A DNA stretch of 64,000 nucleotides from Pedobacter aquae (GTDB lineage: Bacteria; Bacteroidota; Bacteroidia; Sphingobacteriales; Sphingobacteriaceae). A program made the position numbers and the translations under genes. Each line of letters starts with the position of its first letter. The first letter of the stretch is position 1. Where the stretch lies: contig NZ_CP043329.1 in assembly GCF_008195825.1 (NCBI RefSeq), positions 1,984,001 through 2,048,000 of the forward strand, written 5' to 3'. The notes beneath the pieces are model-generated. The model had not been told where the DNA came from and searched no databases. It saw only the letters and a program-made list of their open reading frames with translations. Below, one piece after another: positions 29,294-38,662 of the stretch.

Positions 29294-30880
29294 ATGGAAG
29301 CTCAGTATATTGATTATGAAGAAACCCGATGTTTTTCACCGGCGTTAATCAGATACATCAGGCAAGATGCCGATTTAAAGCCTTTTTATCATCATCCAGC
29401 AAATCTTGCAGGTTTTAAAGCTCTGCTAGCAAATAAAAAAGTCATCGCCAACAGGCAAGCTTTGGTTGAGGTTTTAAAAGAGCAATACCAAGCTATCACC
29501 AACCAGTCTGCTGTAACACAAACCCATATCAACCAGCTTTTACAGGATAACAGCTATACCATTACAACAGGGCATCAGCTCAATATTTTTACAGGTCCGC
29601 TTTATTTTATATTCAAAATAGTAACAGCTATTAATTTAGCTAAAGACCTTAAAAAAGAGTTTCCTCACCAAAATTTTATCCCAGTTTATTGGATGGCTTC
29701 AGAAGATCATGATTTTGAAGAAATTAACCATACTTATATTGGAGGTAAAAAAATAGCGTGGAAAAAAGAAACAGCTGGCGCAACTGGCAAGGTAGATACA
29801 AAATCCATCATCCAAGCTTTAAATGAATATAAAGGAATTTTAGGCCTTTCTGATAATGCTTTACAACTGAGTAAAATGGTTGATGAAGCTTATACCAAGT
29901 TTGCTAAACTTGCCGATGCTACCAGATATTTAGTGAATGAGATTTTCGGAGAACACGGCTTGGTGATTATAGATGCAGATCATCCACAGCTAAAAAAACA
30001 GTTTGTTCCTATTATCAAACAAGATATTACGAAGCAGCATAGCTTCAAAAATATCTCTGATACTGATAAAGCATTAACGGATATTGGGATAACACCGCAA
30101 GTAAATGCCAGAGAGATTAATTTTTTTTATCTAACGGATGATTTACGTGAGCGCATTATTTATGAAGGCCAACAATATCAAGTATTAAATACAGCTATTA
30201 AGTTCTCTGAGGATGAATTAAAGCAGGAAATAGAAAATAATCCTGAAAGATTTAGCCCAAATGTGGTGATGCGCCCACTTTATCAAGAAGTGATATTGCC
30301 CAATATTGCTTATATAGGTGGCGGGGCCGAAGTGATTTATTGGTTACAACTAAAATTAAATTTTGATTTCTATAAGGTAGATTTCCCTATTTTGATACTT
30401 AGAAACTCGGCCATGATTGCCAATACTAAGCTAAAAGATAAATTAAACAGACTTAAGCTAGACTTTAAAGATATTTTCGAAGATATAGATACCCTAAAAT
30501 CTCGTTGGATAAAAGCACACTCTAACCATATTTTAGATTTAAAAAACGAGTGGAGAGAGCTAGAATGTATTTTTGAAAGGTTAAAATTAAGAGCTCATAA
30601 AATAGATCCTACTTTATCGCCAAGCACAGAAGCTGTAAAAGTAAGATTAGAAAAAGCGATTCTGAATCTCGAGAAGAAGCTCTTAAAAGCCGAAAAAAAG
30701 AATTTTGCTGATGCGATGAGTAATCTGGATAAAATAAAATATGCCCTTTTCCCCGGTGGAGGTTTACAAGAACGGAAAGAGAACTTCGGCTTATTTTATG
30801 TAGCCCAAGGAGATGATTTTATCCAAAATCTAATCCAACATTTTATACCTTTAGATTTTAAATTTACCATACTTATTTAA
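29294..30880 (+). CDS. bshC: Bacillithiol biosynthesis cysteine-adding enzyme BshC
   Basis: 528 residues; adds cysteine to glucosaminyl-malate, the last step of bacillithiol synthesis. Typical TTGHQLNIFTGPLYFIFKI, PVYWMASEDHDFEEINHT, GIIDADHP-like VIIDADHPQLKK, and PNIAYIGGGAEVIYWLQLK near the C-terminus, followed by a coiled-coil region. Length is normal. The stop overlaps the next ATG (TAATG), implying coupling with the dehydrogenase gene. Confidence 0.93.
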   Translation: MEAQYIDYEETRCFSPALIRYIRQDADLKPFYHHPANLAGFKALLANKKVIANRQALVEVLKEQYQAITNQSAVTQTHINQLLQDNSYTITTGHQLNIFTGPLYFIFKIVTAINLAKDLKKEFPHQNFIPVYWMASEDHDFEEINHTYIGGKKIAWKKETAGATGKVDTKSIIQALNEYKGILGLSDNALQLSKMVDEAYTKFAKLADATRYLVNEIFGEHGLVIIDADHPQLKKQFVPIIKQDITKQHSFKNISDTDKALTDIGITPQVNAREINFFYLTDDLRERIIYEGQQYQVLNTAIKFSEDELKQEIENNPERFSPNVVMRPLYQEVILPNIAYIGGGAEVIYWLQLKLNFDFYKVDFPILILRNSAMIANTKLKDKLNRLKLDFKDIFEDIDTLKSRWIKAHSNHILDLKNEWRELECIFERLKLRAHKIDPTLSPSTEAVKVRLEKAILNLEKKLLKAEKKNFADAMSNLDKIKYALFPGGGLQERKENFGLFYVAQGDDFIQNLIQHFIPLDFKFTILI

Positions 30881-31962
30881 TGGAATACCATATTTTCCCT
30901 GAACAGCAGTTAAGAAGTTTTACAGAAAATATTTTTAAAGCAATGGGTTGCTCTGATGAGCATGCCCAGCTGGCTGCCGATGTTTTAATAAAAGCAGATT
31001 TAAGAGGTATAGACTCTCATGGCGTTGCCCGTTTAACAGGATATGTAAGGCTATGGGAGAAAAAAAGAATTAATACCAAACCACATATTAAAGTAGTACA
31101 CGAAACTAACAGCACCGCTACCGTTGATGGCGATGCAGGATTAGGGCTTATTGTTGCACCTTGGGCTATGCAAGTAGCCATTAGAAAAGCCGAGGAATGT
31201 GGTTCTGGCTGGGTAGCAGTAAGAAACTCGAACCATTTTGGTATTGCTGCTTACCATACTTTAATGGCTGTAGAGCAAGACATGATTGGCTTTGCTGTAA
31301 CCAATGCTAGTCCTTTGGTGGCACCAACCTTTTCTACCGAAAGAATGCTAGGGACCAACCCTATTTGTTACGCTTTTCCGGCAGAAAACTACCCGCCAAT
31401 GGTGGTTGATATGGCAACTTCTACCGCGGCCAATGGCAAACTAGAAATAGCACAAAGAAAAAATACAGAAGTACCTAACGGTTGGATACAAGATAAAGAA
31501 GGAAATACTACCATAGACCCTCATGGGTTAAAAGCTGGTGGTTCTTTACTTCCGCTAGGCTCTGATAGAGAACATGGCAGCCATAAAGGATTTGGCTTAA
31601 GTGCTACAGTTGATATTTTATCGGCAGTATTGTCTGGTGCTAGTTATGGGCCTTGGGCGCCGCCTTTTGTAGCCTTTATGGACCCACTTCCTAATCAACC
31701 AGGGCAAGGGCTTGGCCATTTCTTAGGCGCTATGCGGGTTGATGGTTTTAGACCTAAAGCAGATTTTAAAGCACACATGGATAATTGGATAAAGCGCTTT
31801 AAAGAAGCTAAGCCTATTAACGAAAATCAAAAAGTTATTATACCTGGCGAGCCAGAACTAGCAGCAGAAAAGGACAGGAAAATTAATGGTATACCTTTAA
31901 TAGAAGCTGTTGTTAAAGATATGAATGAAGTTGCAGCTAAATTTGGGTTGCCTATTTTATAA
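30880..31962 (+). CDS. Malate/L-lactate dehydrogenase family (Ldh/YbiC) oxidoreductase
   Basis: 360 residues of the LDH2/YlbC family, which is unrelated to classical LDH/MDH and binds NAD(P)H. Visible: DLRGIDSHGVARL, VRNSNHFGIAAYHT, VDMATSTAANGKLE and HGSHKGFGLSATVDIL. Substrate (malate, lactate, ureidoglycolate or similar 2-hydroxyacids) cannot be decided from sequence. Translationally coupled to bshC. Confidence 0.9.
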   Translation: MEYHIFPEQQLRSFTENIFKAMGCSDEHAQLAADVLIKADLRGIDSHGVARLTGYVRLWEKKRINTKPHIKVVHETNSTATVDGDAGLGLIVAPWAMQVAIRKAEECGSGWVAVRNSNHFGIAAYHTLMAVEQDMIGFAVTNASPLVAPTFSTERMLGTNPICYAFPAENYPPMVVDMATSTAANGKLEIAQRKNTEVPNGWIQDKEGNTTIDPHGLKAGGSLLPLGSDREHGSHKGFGLSATVDILSAVLSGASYGPWAPPFVAFMDPLPNQPGQGLGHFLGAMRVDGFRPKADFKAHMDNWIKRFKEAKPINENQKVIIPGEPELAAEKDRKINGIPLIEAVVKDMNEVAAKFGLPIL

Positions 31963-31965
31963 ATC

Positions 31966-32388
31966 TTACCGATTTTTAAAATAGCTTAAATACATATCGG
32001 GAGTAAAAACAGCTAATTCACTTTTTTGATAACCTTTAACGTTTCTGGTTATAATAAAAGAAACGTACTGGTGATGAATAGCCGAAAAGTTCTGTAACGC
32101 ATCCTCAAAATCTTTAAAGTCAGAATTTAAAGAATCTATAATAGTGTTTTTATCCATCTGAAGAACATCTATTATAGTAAGCAGTTGTTTTAACTTTTCA
32201 ACTATAACTTGATGCTTTGCTATTTTTCTTAAGAGGTAATAAACGTTACAAATGATAACTGGAGTTGTAAAACCTTTTATCTGCTTTTTTTCACATAAGG
32301 TAAAAACTTCTGCGGCACTTTTAACAAAAGGTTCTCTGTCAAAAAAGAAGTCTAAAATTACATCTGTATCTATTAATACATGATCCAT
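31966..32388 (-). CDS. PIN domain toxin (VapC-like)
   Basis: 140 residues from ATG 32388 (MDHVLIDTDVILDFFFDREPF); the frame is open to 32445 but that part overlaps the antitoxin. PIN fold RNase: acidic residues in LIDTDV, SAAEVF, and DFEDALQNFSA, with IITRNVKGY near the end. The antitoxin stop lies one base before this ATG, the classic order of antitoxin then toxin. Convergent with the dehydrogenase gene, three bases apart. Confidence 0.88.
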   Translation of the reverse strand: MDHVLIDTDVILDFFFDREPFVKSAAEVFTLCEKKQIKGFTTPVIICNVYYLLRKIAKHQVIVEKLKQLLTIIDVLQMDKNTIIDSLNSDFKDFEDALQNFSAIHHQYVSFIITRNVKGYQKSELAVFTPDMYLSYFKNR

Positions 32389-32389
32389 T

Positions 32390-32647
32390 TTACAAATATT
32401 TTGCTTGTAATCTATCTCTAAGCTCCTTTTTATAGTCCATTTCATTAGCTATTTTAAAGCTTCCTTTTAAAGATTTCACTACAGGAGTTAAATGCTCATT
32501 TTTTTGACTTTCAGTTTCTTTCGTAAGGCTTTTAAGATAATTTTCTATGATATCAGACAAGCTGCGATTTTTACTTTTAGCATATTTCTTTGCTTTGGCA
32601 ATAATCTCTTCTTCAATGGTTAAAGTTAGTTTGGTATTCATATCCAT
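32390..32647 (-). CDS. Antitoxin of PIN-type pair (DUF6364-like)
   Basis: 85 residues: NTKLTLTIEEEIIAKAKKYA with ribbon-helix-helix-like N-terminus, KNRSLSDIIENYL, and a charged C-terminus for toxin binding. A probable -7 element (TATATTTG on the minus strand, 32662-32669) and an inverted repeat (32678-32709) precede it, consistent with autorepression. Confidence 0.85.
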   Translation of the reverse strand: MDMNTKLTLTIEEEIIAKAKKYAKSKNRSLSDIIENYLKSLTKETESQKNEHLTPVVKSLKGSFKIANEMDYKKELRDRLQAKYL

Positions 32648-32661
32648 TTAAATTATCAGTA

Positions 32662-32709
32662 CAAATATAACACAAAAACACGTGTGATAAACATAAAAAT
32701 CACACGTGT
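32662..32709 (-). promoter_or_regulatory. Toxin-antitoxin promoter with 11-bp inverted-repeat operator
   Basis: Minus-strand TATATTTG (-7 type) at 32662-32669, with a perfect inverted repeat ACACGTGTGAT (32678-32688) / ATCACACGTGT (32699-32709), 10-base spacer, covering the -33 area. This is the expected place for an RHH antitoxin operator. Confidence 0.6.
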
Positions 32710-32716
32710 ACCAATA

Positions 32717-32752
32717 AAAAAAGCGAACCTTTAATTAAAAGTTCGCTTTTAT
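32717..32752 (-). terminator. Terminator after lepB
   Basis: AAAAGCGAAC / GTTCGCTTTT stem lying 18 bases past the lepB stop, flanked by an A-run on the plus strand (T-run on the transcript). Confidence 0.75.
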
Positions 32753-32769
32753 TATATTTTAAATGAGAA

Positions 32770-33879
32770 TTAATGAATCCCCATAAATAGTCTATTCCAT
32801 CTTATCTTATCAAAGAAAGTTCCATTTTCATTCCAACTCATCCATACGAATAAGGCTTTACCAACAATATGATCTTCTGGTACAAAACCCCAATATCTAG
32901 AATCTAATGAATTATGGCGATTATCTCCCATCATCCAATAATAATTCATTTTAAAAGTATAAGTGTTAGATTTTTTTCCATTGATATAAAAATCATTACC
33001 CTTTACTTCTAATTGGTTACCCTCGTACAATTGAATAGCTCTTTTGTACATGGGGAAAGTTAAGCTATCTAAAGTAACTGTCCAGCCTTGTTTAGGAACA
33101 ATGATAGGTCCGTAATTATCCTCGTTCCATTTCAAATTAGGATCATGCGGAAAAATTTCTTGTTTAAACTCCCCTTTTTGAGCTATCATAGGTGTAAAAA
33201 CCTTCACATTAGAAAAAGCTTTTACTTTACTGATTTCTGTAGATGGCATGATAAAAACATATTCATCGGCACTAACACGCTCTACATCAGTATCTATATC
33301 CTCTAAAGCTTTAGGATTAAATTCGCTACCATCAGTTTTAACGTAATAGGTTGTTTGGCTTCTTTCTGGAATATCAACCTGTTTTCCATTTACAAAAACA
33401 ACACCATTATCAATGCTTAAAGTATCGCCACCAATGGCTAAACATCTTTTAATGTAGTTCTCTCGCTTATCAATTGGACGATTTAAAGGTTCATCAGCAT
33501 CCATAGGATAATTAAATACCACTACATCATTACGCTTTATATCCTGAAAACCAGGTAAACGGTAATAAGGTAATTGCCAGCCGTCCCAATAAGCTTTAGT
33601 ACCCGTTACGGGCATCGTATGATGAGCAAAAGGAAAGGCGATAGGCGTTATAGGTGTACGAGCACCATAGTTAACCTTACTTACAAATAAGAAATCGCCC
33701 ACCAATAAAGAGCGCTCCATAGAACCTGTTGGTATGGTATAAGCCTCTATAAACAAACCACGAATTAAAGTAGCGGCTATAACAGCGAAAACTATCGCAT
33801 CAAGCCATTCTCTACCTGCACTTTTCTTTTTTGCTGGTGTTTTTTTGTTTTTGTTCTTTTCCCAGAATTTAAAATTCAT
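32770..33879 (-). CDS. lepB: Signal peptidase I
   Basis: 369 residues, inner-membrane Ser/Lys protease. One N-terminal membrane anchor ([19 protein letters not shown]), catalytic Ser in [13 protein letters not shown], catalytic Lys in [14 protein letters not shown], and box [16 protein letters not shown]. An insert of about 100 residues between the two halves is usual for Bacteroidota. Last gene of parA-parB-DUF5683-dapB-lepB. Confidence 0.94.
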   Translation of the reverse strand: MNFKFWEKNKNKKTPAKKKSAGREWLDAIVFAVIAATLIRGLFIEAYTIPTGSMERSLLVGDFLFVSKVNYGARTPITPIAFPFAHHTMPVTGTKAYWDGWQLPYYRLPGFQDIKRNDVVVFNYPMDADEPLNRPIDKRENYIKRCLAIGGDTLSIDNGVVFVNGKQVDIPERSQTTYYVKTDGSEFNPKALEDIDTDVERVSADEYVFIMPSTEISKVKAFSNVKVFTPMIAQKGEFKQEIFPHDPNLKWNEDNYGPIIVPKQGWTVTLDSLTFPMYKRAIQLYEGNQLEVKGNDFYINGKKSNTYTFKMNYYWMMGDNRHNSLDSRYWGFVPEDHIVGKALFVWMSWNENGTFFDKIRWNRLFMGIH

Positions 33880-33890
33880 GTGTGTATTAT

Positions 33891-34637
33891 TTATACATTA
33901 AAATTGTACATCTCTTTTACAGAGTAAAAACCTTTTTTACCTTGTAACCATTCACCAGCTAAAACAGCCCCTAAAGCAAAGCCTTGTCTGCCATGCGCTA
34001 CATGCTTTAATTCTATACGGTCTACATCAGAATCATAAATAACTGCATGTGTGCCCGGTACTTCGCCTTCTCTGTAAGATTCTATGATTAGATGCTCTGG
34101 GCGATGTTGTGTTACATTATTTTCTGAAGCATTGACATCAACCCACTCTTTTTTAGTTTTAAACTCTTCTAAAATGTCTTCAGCAATGGTAATAGCTGTA
34201 CCGCTTGGCGAATCTAATTTATGAATATGATGAATTTCTTCCATACCAACATCATATTGGTCAGAAAAGTTATTCATCATCTTGGCAGCAATTTTACTGA
34301 TTTGGAAAAATATATTAACCCCTACACTAAAGTTAGAGCCATACATAACAGTAGAATTTGCTGCTAAGCAAGCATCTTTAACTTGTTGTAACTGGCCGTA
34401 CCAACCTGTTGTACCTACAACCAATGGCACTTGTGCATCAATACATATTTGGATATTGGCTAAAACGGTAGCTGGTGTGCTAAACTCTATGGCAACATCT
34501 GCCTTTTGCAGATTCTCTACCGTAAGTTCATGTATATTGCTTTCATCTATTTTTAAAACAATTTCGTGATTACGGTCTAAGGCAATGCTCTCAATCATTT
34601 TACCCATTTTACCGTAGCCTAATAATGCTATCTTCAT
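33891..34637 (-). CDS. dapB: 4-hydroxy-tetrahydrodipicolinate reductase
   Basis: 248 residues, lysine/diaminopimelate pathway. NAD(P)H Rossmann start [38 protein letters not shown], and the catalytic [20 protein letters not shown]. Overlaps the DUF5683 gene by four bases (ATGA). Length is normal for the short Bacteroidota type. Confidence 0.94.
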   Translation of the reverse strand: MKIALLGYGKMGKMIESIALDRNHEIVLKIDESNIHELTVENLQKADVAIEFSTPATVLANIQICIDAQVPLVVGTTGWYGQLQQVKDACLAANSTVMYGSNFSVGVNIFFQISKIAAKMMNNFSDQYDVGMEEIHHIHKLDSPSGTAITIAEDILEEFKTKKEWVDVNASENNVTQHRPEHLIIESYREGEVPGTHAVIYDSDVDRIELKHVAHGRQGFALGAVLAGEWLQGKKGFYSVKEMYNFNV

Positions 34638-35245
34638 AATTTTATGGTTAATTTAAGCATAGGAACCGGAGCTTGGTTTATGCCGAAAGAATAAACTGGT
34701 GTATAAATTGAAGGTGATATTTTGATGGCTAAATCGTCATCAACATCAAAAGTTGCTAAGCGGGCATCTATATAGGCATCAATCATATTGATACCATAAA
34801 AGCCGACAAAAGCCAATATACTTAAATCTCTATTTCTTCTGTAAAAGTCTTTTGCGCTGTAAATTTGTACGTCCGAAGCATTGAAGTATTGCTCAAGTTC
34901 TTTACGACCTTCGCTTCTGGCCTGGCTTTCGCCTAAGAACTCTTTATAAAGACGCTGATTAAAATCATAAACTAAGCCTATACCTACAAAACCACCATAA
35001 ACTAAGGGTACTTTCCACCATTTACCGTTTCTTGCTTGTCCCCACCCGGGGATAATAGCAGAACGTAAAACAGCTTTACGTGGCGATTGCAGTTCTGTAC
35101 TATCTTTAAACAAAGAAAAAACATCTCTATTTAAACGTTGTTTAACAAATATTTTTGGCTTTTCTACCGATACAGTATCTTTATTCTGTGCCAAACACAA
35201 AACACCGCTACATAGTAAAATCGCAAAAAACAAAGGCTTAAGCAT
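34634..35245 (-). CDS. DUF5683 domain protein
   Basis: 203 residues with a signal peptide (MLKPLFFAILLCSGVLCLAQ). RSAIIPGWGQARNGKWWKVPLVYGGF is the family hallmark, followed by a hydrophobic stretch and NMIDAYIDARLATFDVDDDLAIKI, which looks like a beta-rich, possibly outer-membrane end. Function unknown, but the position between parB and dapB is conserved in Bacteroidota. Confidence 0.85.
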   Translation of the reverse strand: MLKPLFFAILLCSGVLCLAQNKDTVSVEKPKIFVKQRLNRDVFSLFKDSTELQSPRKAVLRSAIIPGWGQARNGKWWKVPLVYGGFVGIGLVYDFNQRLYKEFLGESQARSEGRKELEQYFNASDVQIYSAKDFYRRNRDLSILAFVGFYGINMIDAYIDARLATFDVDDDLAIKISPSIYTPVYSFGINQAPVPMLKLTIKL

Positions 35246-35246
35246 G

Positions 35247-36158
35247 CTACCAGTCCAAAAGTTCTAAAATCCTACTCAGGTCATCATCAGATAAAAAAGG
35301 AATTTCTATACTTCCTTTTCCGTTTGGCTGAACTTTCATCTTAATTTTAGTTGCAAATTTTGAAGATAAATCGTCCTGTATTTTTTGATACTGAAAAGAA
35401 ACACCATCTACTTTTTTTGCTGATTCTGGTTTTTTAGCACCATTTTGCTTGATATTTCTTACCAGCTCTTCTACCTTTCTTACTGATAAATCTTTATCAA
35501 TAATCTCTTGAAAAATAAATAACTGACTGGAAGAATCTTCTACACTAATAAGCGCTCTTGCATGGCCCATAGATAAATGATTATCTCTGATAGCAGCCTG
35601 TATTACCGGAGGTAATTTTAACAAACGCAGATAATTGGTAATGGTTGAGCGGTTTTTAGAAACCCGATCGCCCAATTCTTCTTGCTTTAAAGAGCATTCA
35701 TCTATCATTCTCTGGAAACTTAAAGCTACTTCTATAGCGTTTAAATTTTCTCTTTGGATGTTTTCTATTAAAGCCATTTCCAGCATCTGCTGGTCGTTAG
35801 CGGTACGTATATAAGCCGGTATTTCATCAATACCTGCCATTTTAGTAGCTCTTAATCTTCTTTCACCAGAAATTAACTGATAAGCATCTCCGACTTTGCG
35901 AACAGTAATAGGCTGAATTAAGCCTTGCAGTTTAATAGATTCTGAAAGTTCTTTTAAAGCTTCTTCATCAAACTCAAAACGAGGTTGAAACGGGTTAACC
36001 TGTATTTGGTTGATTTTAATTTTACTGATAGAACCTAAAGAACCTGAATTTGCACTTTCTGAAACGATGGGCTGCTGGCGCTGATAGGATGTATCCGGAG
36101 TATCATTAAGTAAAGCACCTAAACCTTTACCTAAACCAAATTTTCTTTCTTTAGTCAT
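35247..36158 (-). CDS. parB: Chromosome partitioning protein ParB
   Basis: 303 residues. CTP-binding ParB/Srx domain: INQIQVNPFQPRFEFDEEAL, GLIQPITVRKVG, LISGERRLRATKMAGIDEIPAYIR (GERRxRA), ENIQRENLNAIE; then the HTH (KQEELGDRVSKNRSTITNYLRLLKLP) that binds parS. I found no palindrome that I could confidently call parS. Three bases downstream of parA. Confidence 0.95.
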   Translation of the reverse strand: MTKERKFGLGKGLGALLNDTPDTSYQRQQPIVSESANSGSLGSISKIKINQIQVNPFQPRFEFDEEALKELSESIKLQGLIQPITVRKVGDAYQLISGERRLRATKMAGIDEIPAYIRTANDQQMLEMALIENIQRENLNAIEVALSFQRMIDECSLKQEELGDRVSKNRSTITNYLRLLKLPPVIQAAIRDNHLSMGHARALISVEDSSSQLFIFQEIIDKDLSVRKVEELVRNIKQNGAKKPESAKKVDGVSFQYQKIQDDLSSKFATKIKMKVQPNGKGSIEIPFLSDDDLSRILELLDW

Positions 36159-36161
36159 GCT

Positions 36162-36965
36162 TTATACTACTTCTTTTTGATCAACCGGACTTTCTTTTGA
36201 TAAACCATTCTTTTTGATAATCTCGCGGGCAAGATTTAAATAGTTTATAGCGCCTTTAGAGTTAGCATCATGCATAATCACAGAAATACCAAAACTTGGC
36301 GCCTCGCTTAATCTTGTGTTTCTAGCTATAATGGTTTGGAAAACTAAATCTTCAAAATGAGAACGCACTTCTTCTACCACTTGGTTAGAAAGACGTAAAC
36401 GTACATCATACATGGTTAATAAAATACCTTCTATTTGTAATTCTGGATTTAAACGTGTTTGTACAATTTTGATGGTGTTTAATAGTTTACCTAAACCTTC
36501 TAATGCAAAATATTCGCATTGTACAGGGATGATTACAGAATCTGCGGCAGTAAGTGCATTAATGGTTATCAAACCTAAAGATGGAGAACAATCAATAATG
36601 ATAAAATCATATTGATCTCTAATTTTTTCTAAAACAGCCTTCATCTTGAACTCGCGTTCATGAAGATTAATCATTTCTATTTCTGCACCTACTAAATCTA
36701 TGTGGGCAGGTAATAAATCAAGATTAGGGGTTTCTGTTTTCCTAATAGCCTCTTTAGGATCAACATCATTAATGATACATTCGTAAATACTTGTTTTGAT
36801 GGTACGAGGATCAAAGCCTATACCTGATGTAGAATTTGCCTGAGGATCGGCATCAACAATTAAAGTTTTAAATTCTAGTACGGCTAAACTTGCTGCTAAA
36901 TTAATAGAAGAAGTTGTTTTACCTACCCCTCCTTTTTGATTGGCAATTGCTATTATCTTACTCAT
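36162..36965 (-). CDS. parA: Chromosome partitioning ATPase ParA/Soj
   Basis: 267 residues. Deviant Walker A KGGVGKTTSSINLAASLA, VDADPQANSTSGIG (A'), IIDCSPSLGLITINAL (Walker B), and PVQCEYFALEGLGKLL. Works with ParB-parS in origin segregation. First gene of the minus-strand run to lepB. Confidence 0.95.
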   Translation of the reverse strand: MSKIIAIANQKGGVGKTTSSINLAASLAVLEFKTLIVDADPQANSTSGIGFDPRTIKTSIYECIINDVDPKEAIRKTETPNLDLLPAHIDLVGAEIEMINLHEREFKMKAVLEKIRDQYDFIIIDCSPSLGLITINALTAADSVIIPVQCEYFALEGLGKLLNTIKIVQTRLNPELQIEGILLTMYDVRLRLSNQVVEEVRSHFEDLVFQTIIARNTRLSEAPSFGISVIMHDANSKGAINYLNLAREIIKKNGLSKESPVDQKEVV

Positions 36966-37133
36966 CTACCTAAAGTGTATTGCTATTTTGCTTTGTTTGT
37001 TTTTTATAAAGGTTAAAAAAAAGCCATAAATTTGTAATTTTAAGCCTGTTTAACCCTTTTTCATAAAGGGCTAAGATACAAATTTAAACAATATCAATTT
37101 CCACACGTTTACAAGACTTATAAACATATCAAT

Positions 37134-37669
37134 ATGACTTTAATAATTTCAGCAACTAACAGGCTGAATAGTAATACGCTTAAAGTAGCAAAATATTACC
37201 AAAAAATTTTAAAAGCCAAAGGCACAGAAGCTTCTGTTTTATCTTTAACAGATTTACCAGAAAATTTAATCGTTTCTGATTTGTATGGTAAAAGAAGTGC
37301 TGATTTCCAGAACATACAACAATTAGTGTCTGCTGCTGATAAATTTCTATTTGTTATTCCAGAATATAATGGAAGTTTCCCTGGTGTTTTAAAAGTTTTT
37401 ATGGATGCGTGTGATTTCCCTCAATCTTTTTATGGCAAAAAGCTGCATTAGTAGGTATAGCATCAGGTAAATATGGAAACATACGCGGTATAGACCATTT
37501 TACTGGCGTTTGTAATTATATGAATATGCAGGTTCTGCCATTAAAAATTCATATTACAGCGGTTCATAAAGAATTAAATGAAGATGCTGATTTCTTTAAT
37601 GCCGATACTATTAAGTTTTGCGATGAGCAGGCAGAAAAGTTTATTACTTTTAAGCTACATCAAACTTAA
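37134..37669 (+). CDS. NADPH-dependent FMN reductase family (frameshift at 37437-37441)
   Basis: 178 residues once one A is added to the five-base run at 37437-37441 (SFYGKK then AALVGIASGKYGNIRGIDHF). N-terminal ATNRLNSNTLKVAKYYQKIL and PEYNGSFPGVLKVFMDAC are characteristic of the FMN-binding flavodoxin-like fold. Role: quinone, azo or chromate-type reduction, unspecific. Its 3' end overlaps the convergent binding-protein gene by 20 bases. Confidence 0.85.
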
Positions 37670-38573
37670 GCCAAGCATTACCCTCATAACCAAAATTGAA
37701 ATATTTTGGTGTGATAATTTCAGCTAAAATCTCAATAGAATCTACTAACCTAGGACCACTTCTGTTAAAATAGTGGTTACCATCAGCAATGTAGATTTTA
37801 TTGTTTTTAACTGCTTGTAATTGGCTCCATTGCGGCTGACTTAATAAAACATTTAGCTCTTGCATGGTTCTGGAAATAGAAAATCCGCATGGCATGATGA
37901 TCATGATATCAGGATTTGCTTCTGCAATTTCATCCCAACTTACAAAAGGAGAATGCTCGCTATTTTGCGCTAATAATGATGTGCCTCCAGCAATTTCTAC
38001 CAACTCAGGAATCCAATTTCCTGAAACCATAACAGGCTCTAGCCATTCTATACAAGCTACTTTAGGTTTCTCGTTAAAAAATTTTAGTTTATGTTTTATG
38101 ATGTCTTTTCGCTCTTCTAAATCTTCTATCAAAGCTTCGGCTGCAAGCATCGTGTCTGTTGCTGTAGCTATTTTTCTGATATCATCAAAAACATCATTTA
38201 AAACTTTAGGCTCTAAAGAAATAATTTGGGTTTGATGACCAATAAAATCGGCTAAAGCCTCTTCAACATCTTTTAAAGAAACGGCACAAACATCGCACTG
38301 TGCTTGGGTGATGATGATATCTGGCTTTAACTCTTGAATTAATGCTTTATCAATCTTATAAATAGATAAAGAATCTGATAAAATTTCTTTAACCTGCTGG
38401 TCTATTTCTTTACTACTACCTGTTGAAGTGAATTTTGCATCAGAGCAAATGGGCAAATGCTGGATACTTACAGGGAAATCACACTCGTGAGAGCGGCCAA
38501 CAAGGTTTTCTTCTAAGCCTAAGGCACAAATAATTTCGGTTGCGGCAGGTAATAAAGAAATAATTCTCTTCAT
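37650..38573 (-). CDS. BtuF-like periplasmic-binding-fold protein without signal peptide
   Basis: About 307 residues from ATG 38573 (MKRIISLLPAATEIICALGL). Class III binding-protein fold seen in cobalamin/haem uptake: LVGRSHECDFP, ITQAQCDVCAV, VACIEWLEPVMVSGNWIPEL, and PQWSQLQAVKNNKIYIADG. No export signal is visible, as in other Bacteroidota members. A cobalamin role is a guess; no ABC permease is adjacent. Confidence 0.8.
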   Translation of the reverse strand: MKRIISLLPAATEIICALGLEENLVGRSHECDFPVSIQHLPICSDAKFTSTGSSKEIDQQVKEILSDSLSIYKIDKALIQELKPDIIITQAQCDVCAVSLKDVEEALADFIGHQTQIISLEPKVLNDVFDDIRKIATATDTMLAAEALIEDLEERKDIIKHKLKFFNEKPKVACIEWLEPVMVSGNWIPELVEIAGGTSLLAQNSEHSPFVSWDEIAEANPDIMIIMPCGFSISRTMQELNVLLSQPQWSQLQAVKNNKIYIADGNHYFNRSGPRLVDSIEILAEIITPKYFNFGYEGNAWLKFDVA

Positions 38574-38605
38574 GAATATCAAATTTCTGCAAAGATAGTA
38601 AAATC

Positions 38606-38642
38606 AAAACAGGGATAAACCAATCCGATTTATCCCTGTTTT
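38606..38642. terminator. Bidirectional terminator
   Basis: Perfect 14-bp stem AAAACAGGGATAAA (38606-38619) with its complement at 38629-38642 and a nine-base loop, between the TonB-receptor stop and the 5' end of the BtuF-like gene. Confidence 0.8.
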
Positions 38643-38662
38643 AAATTGTTTTATTAATGGTT

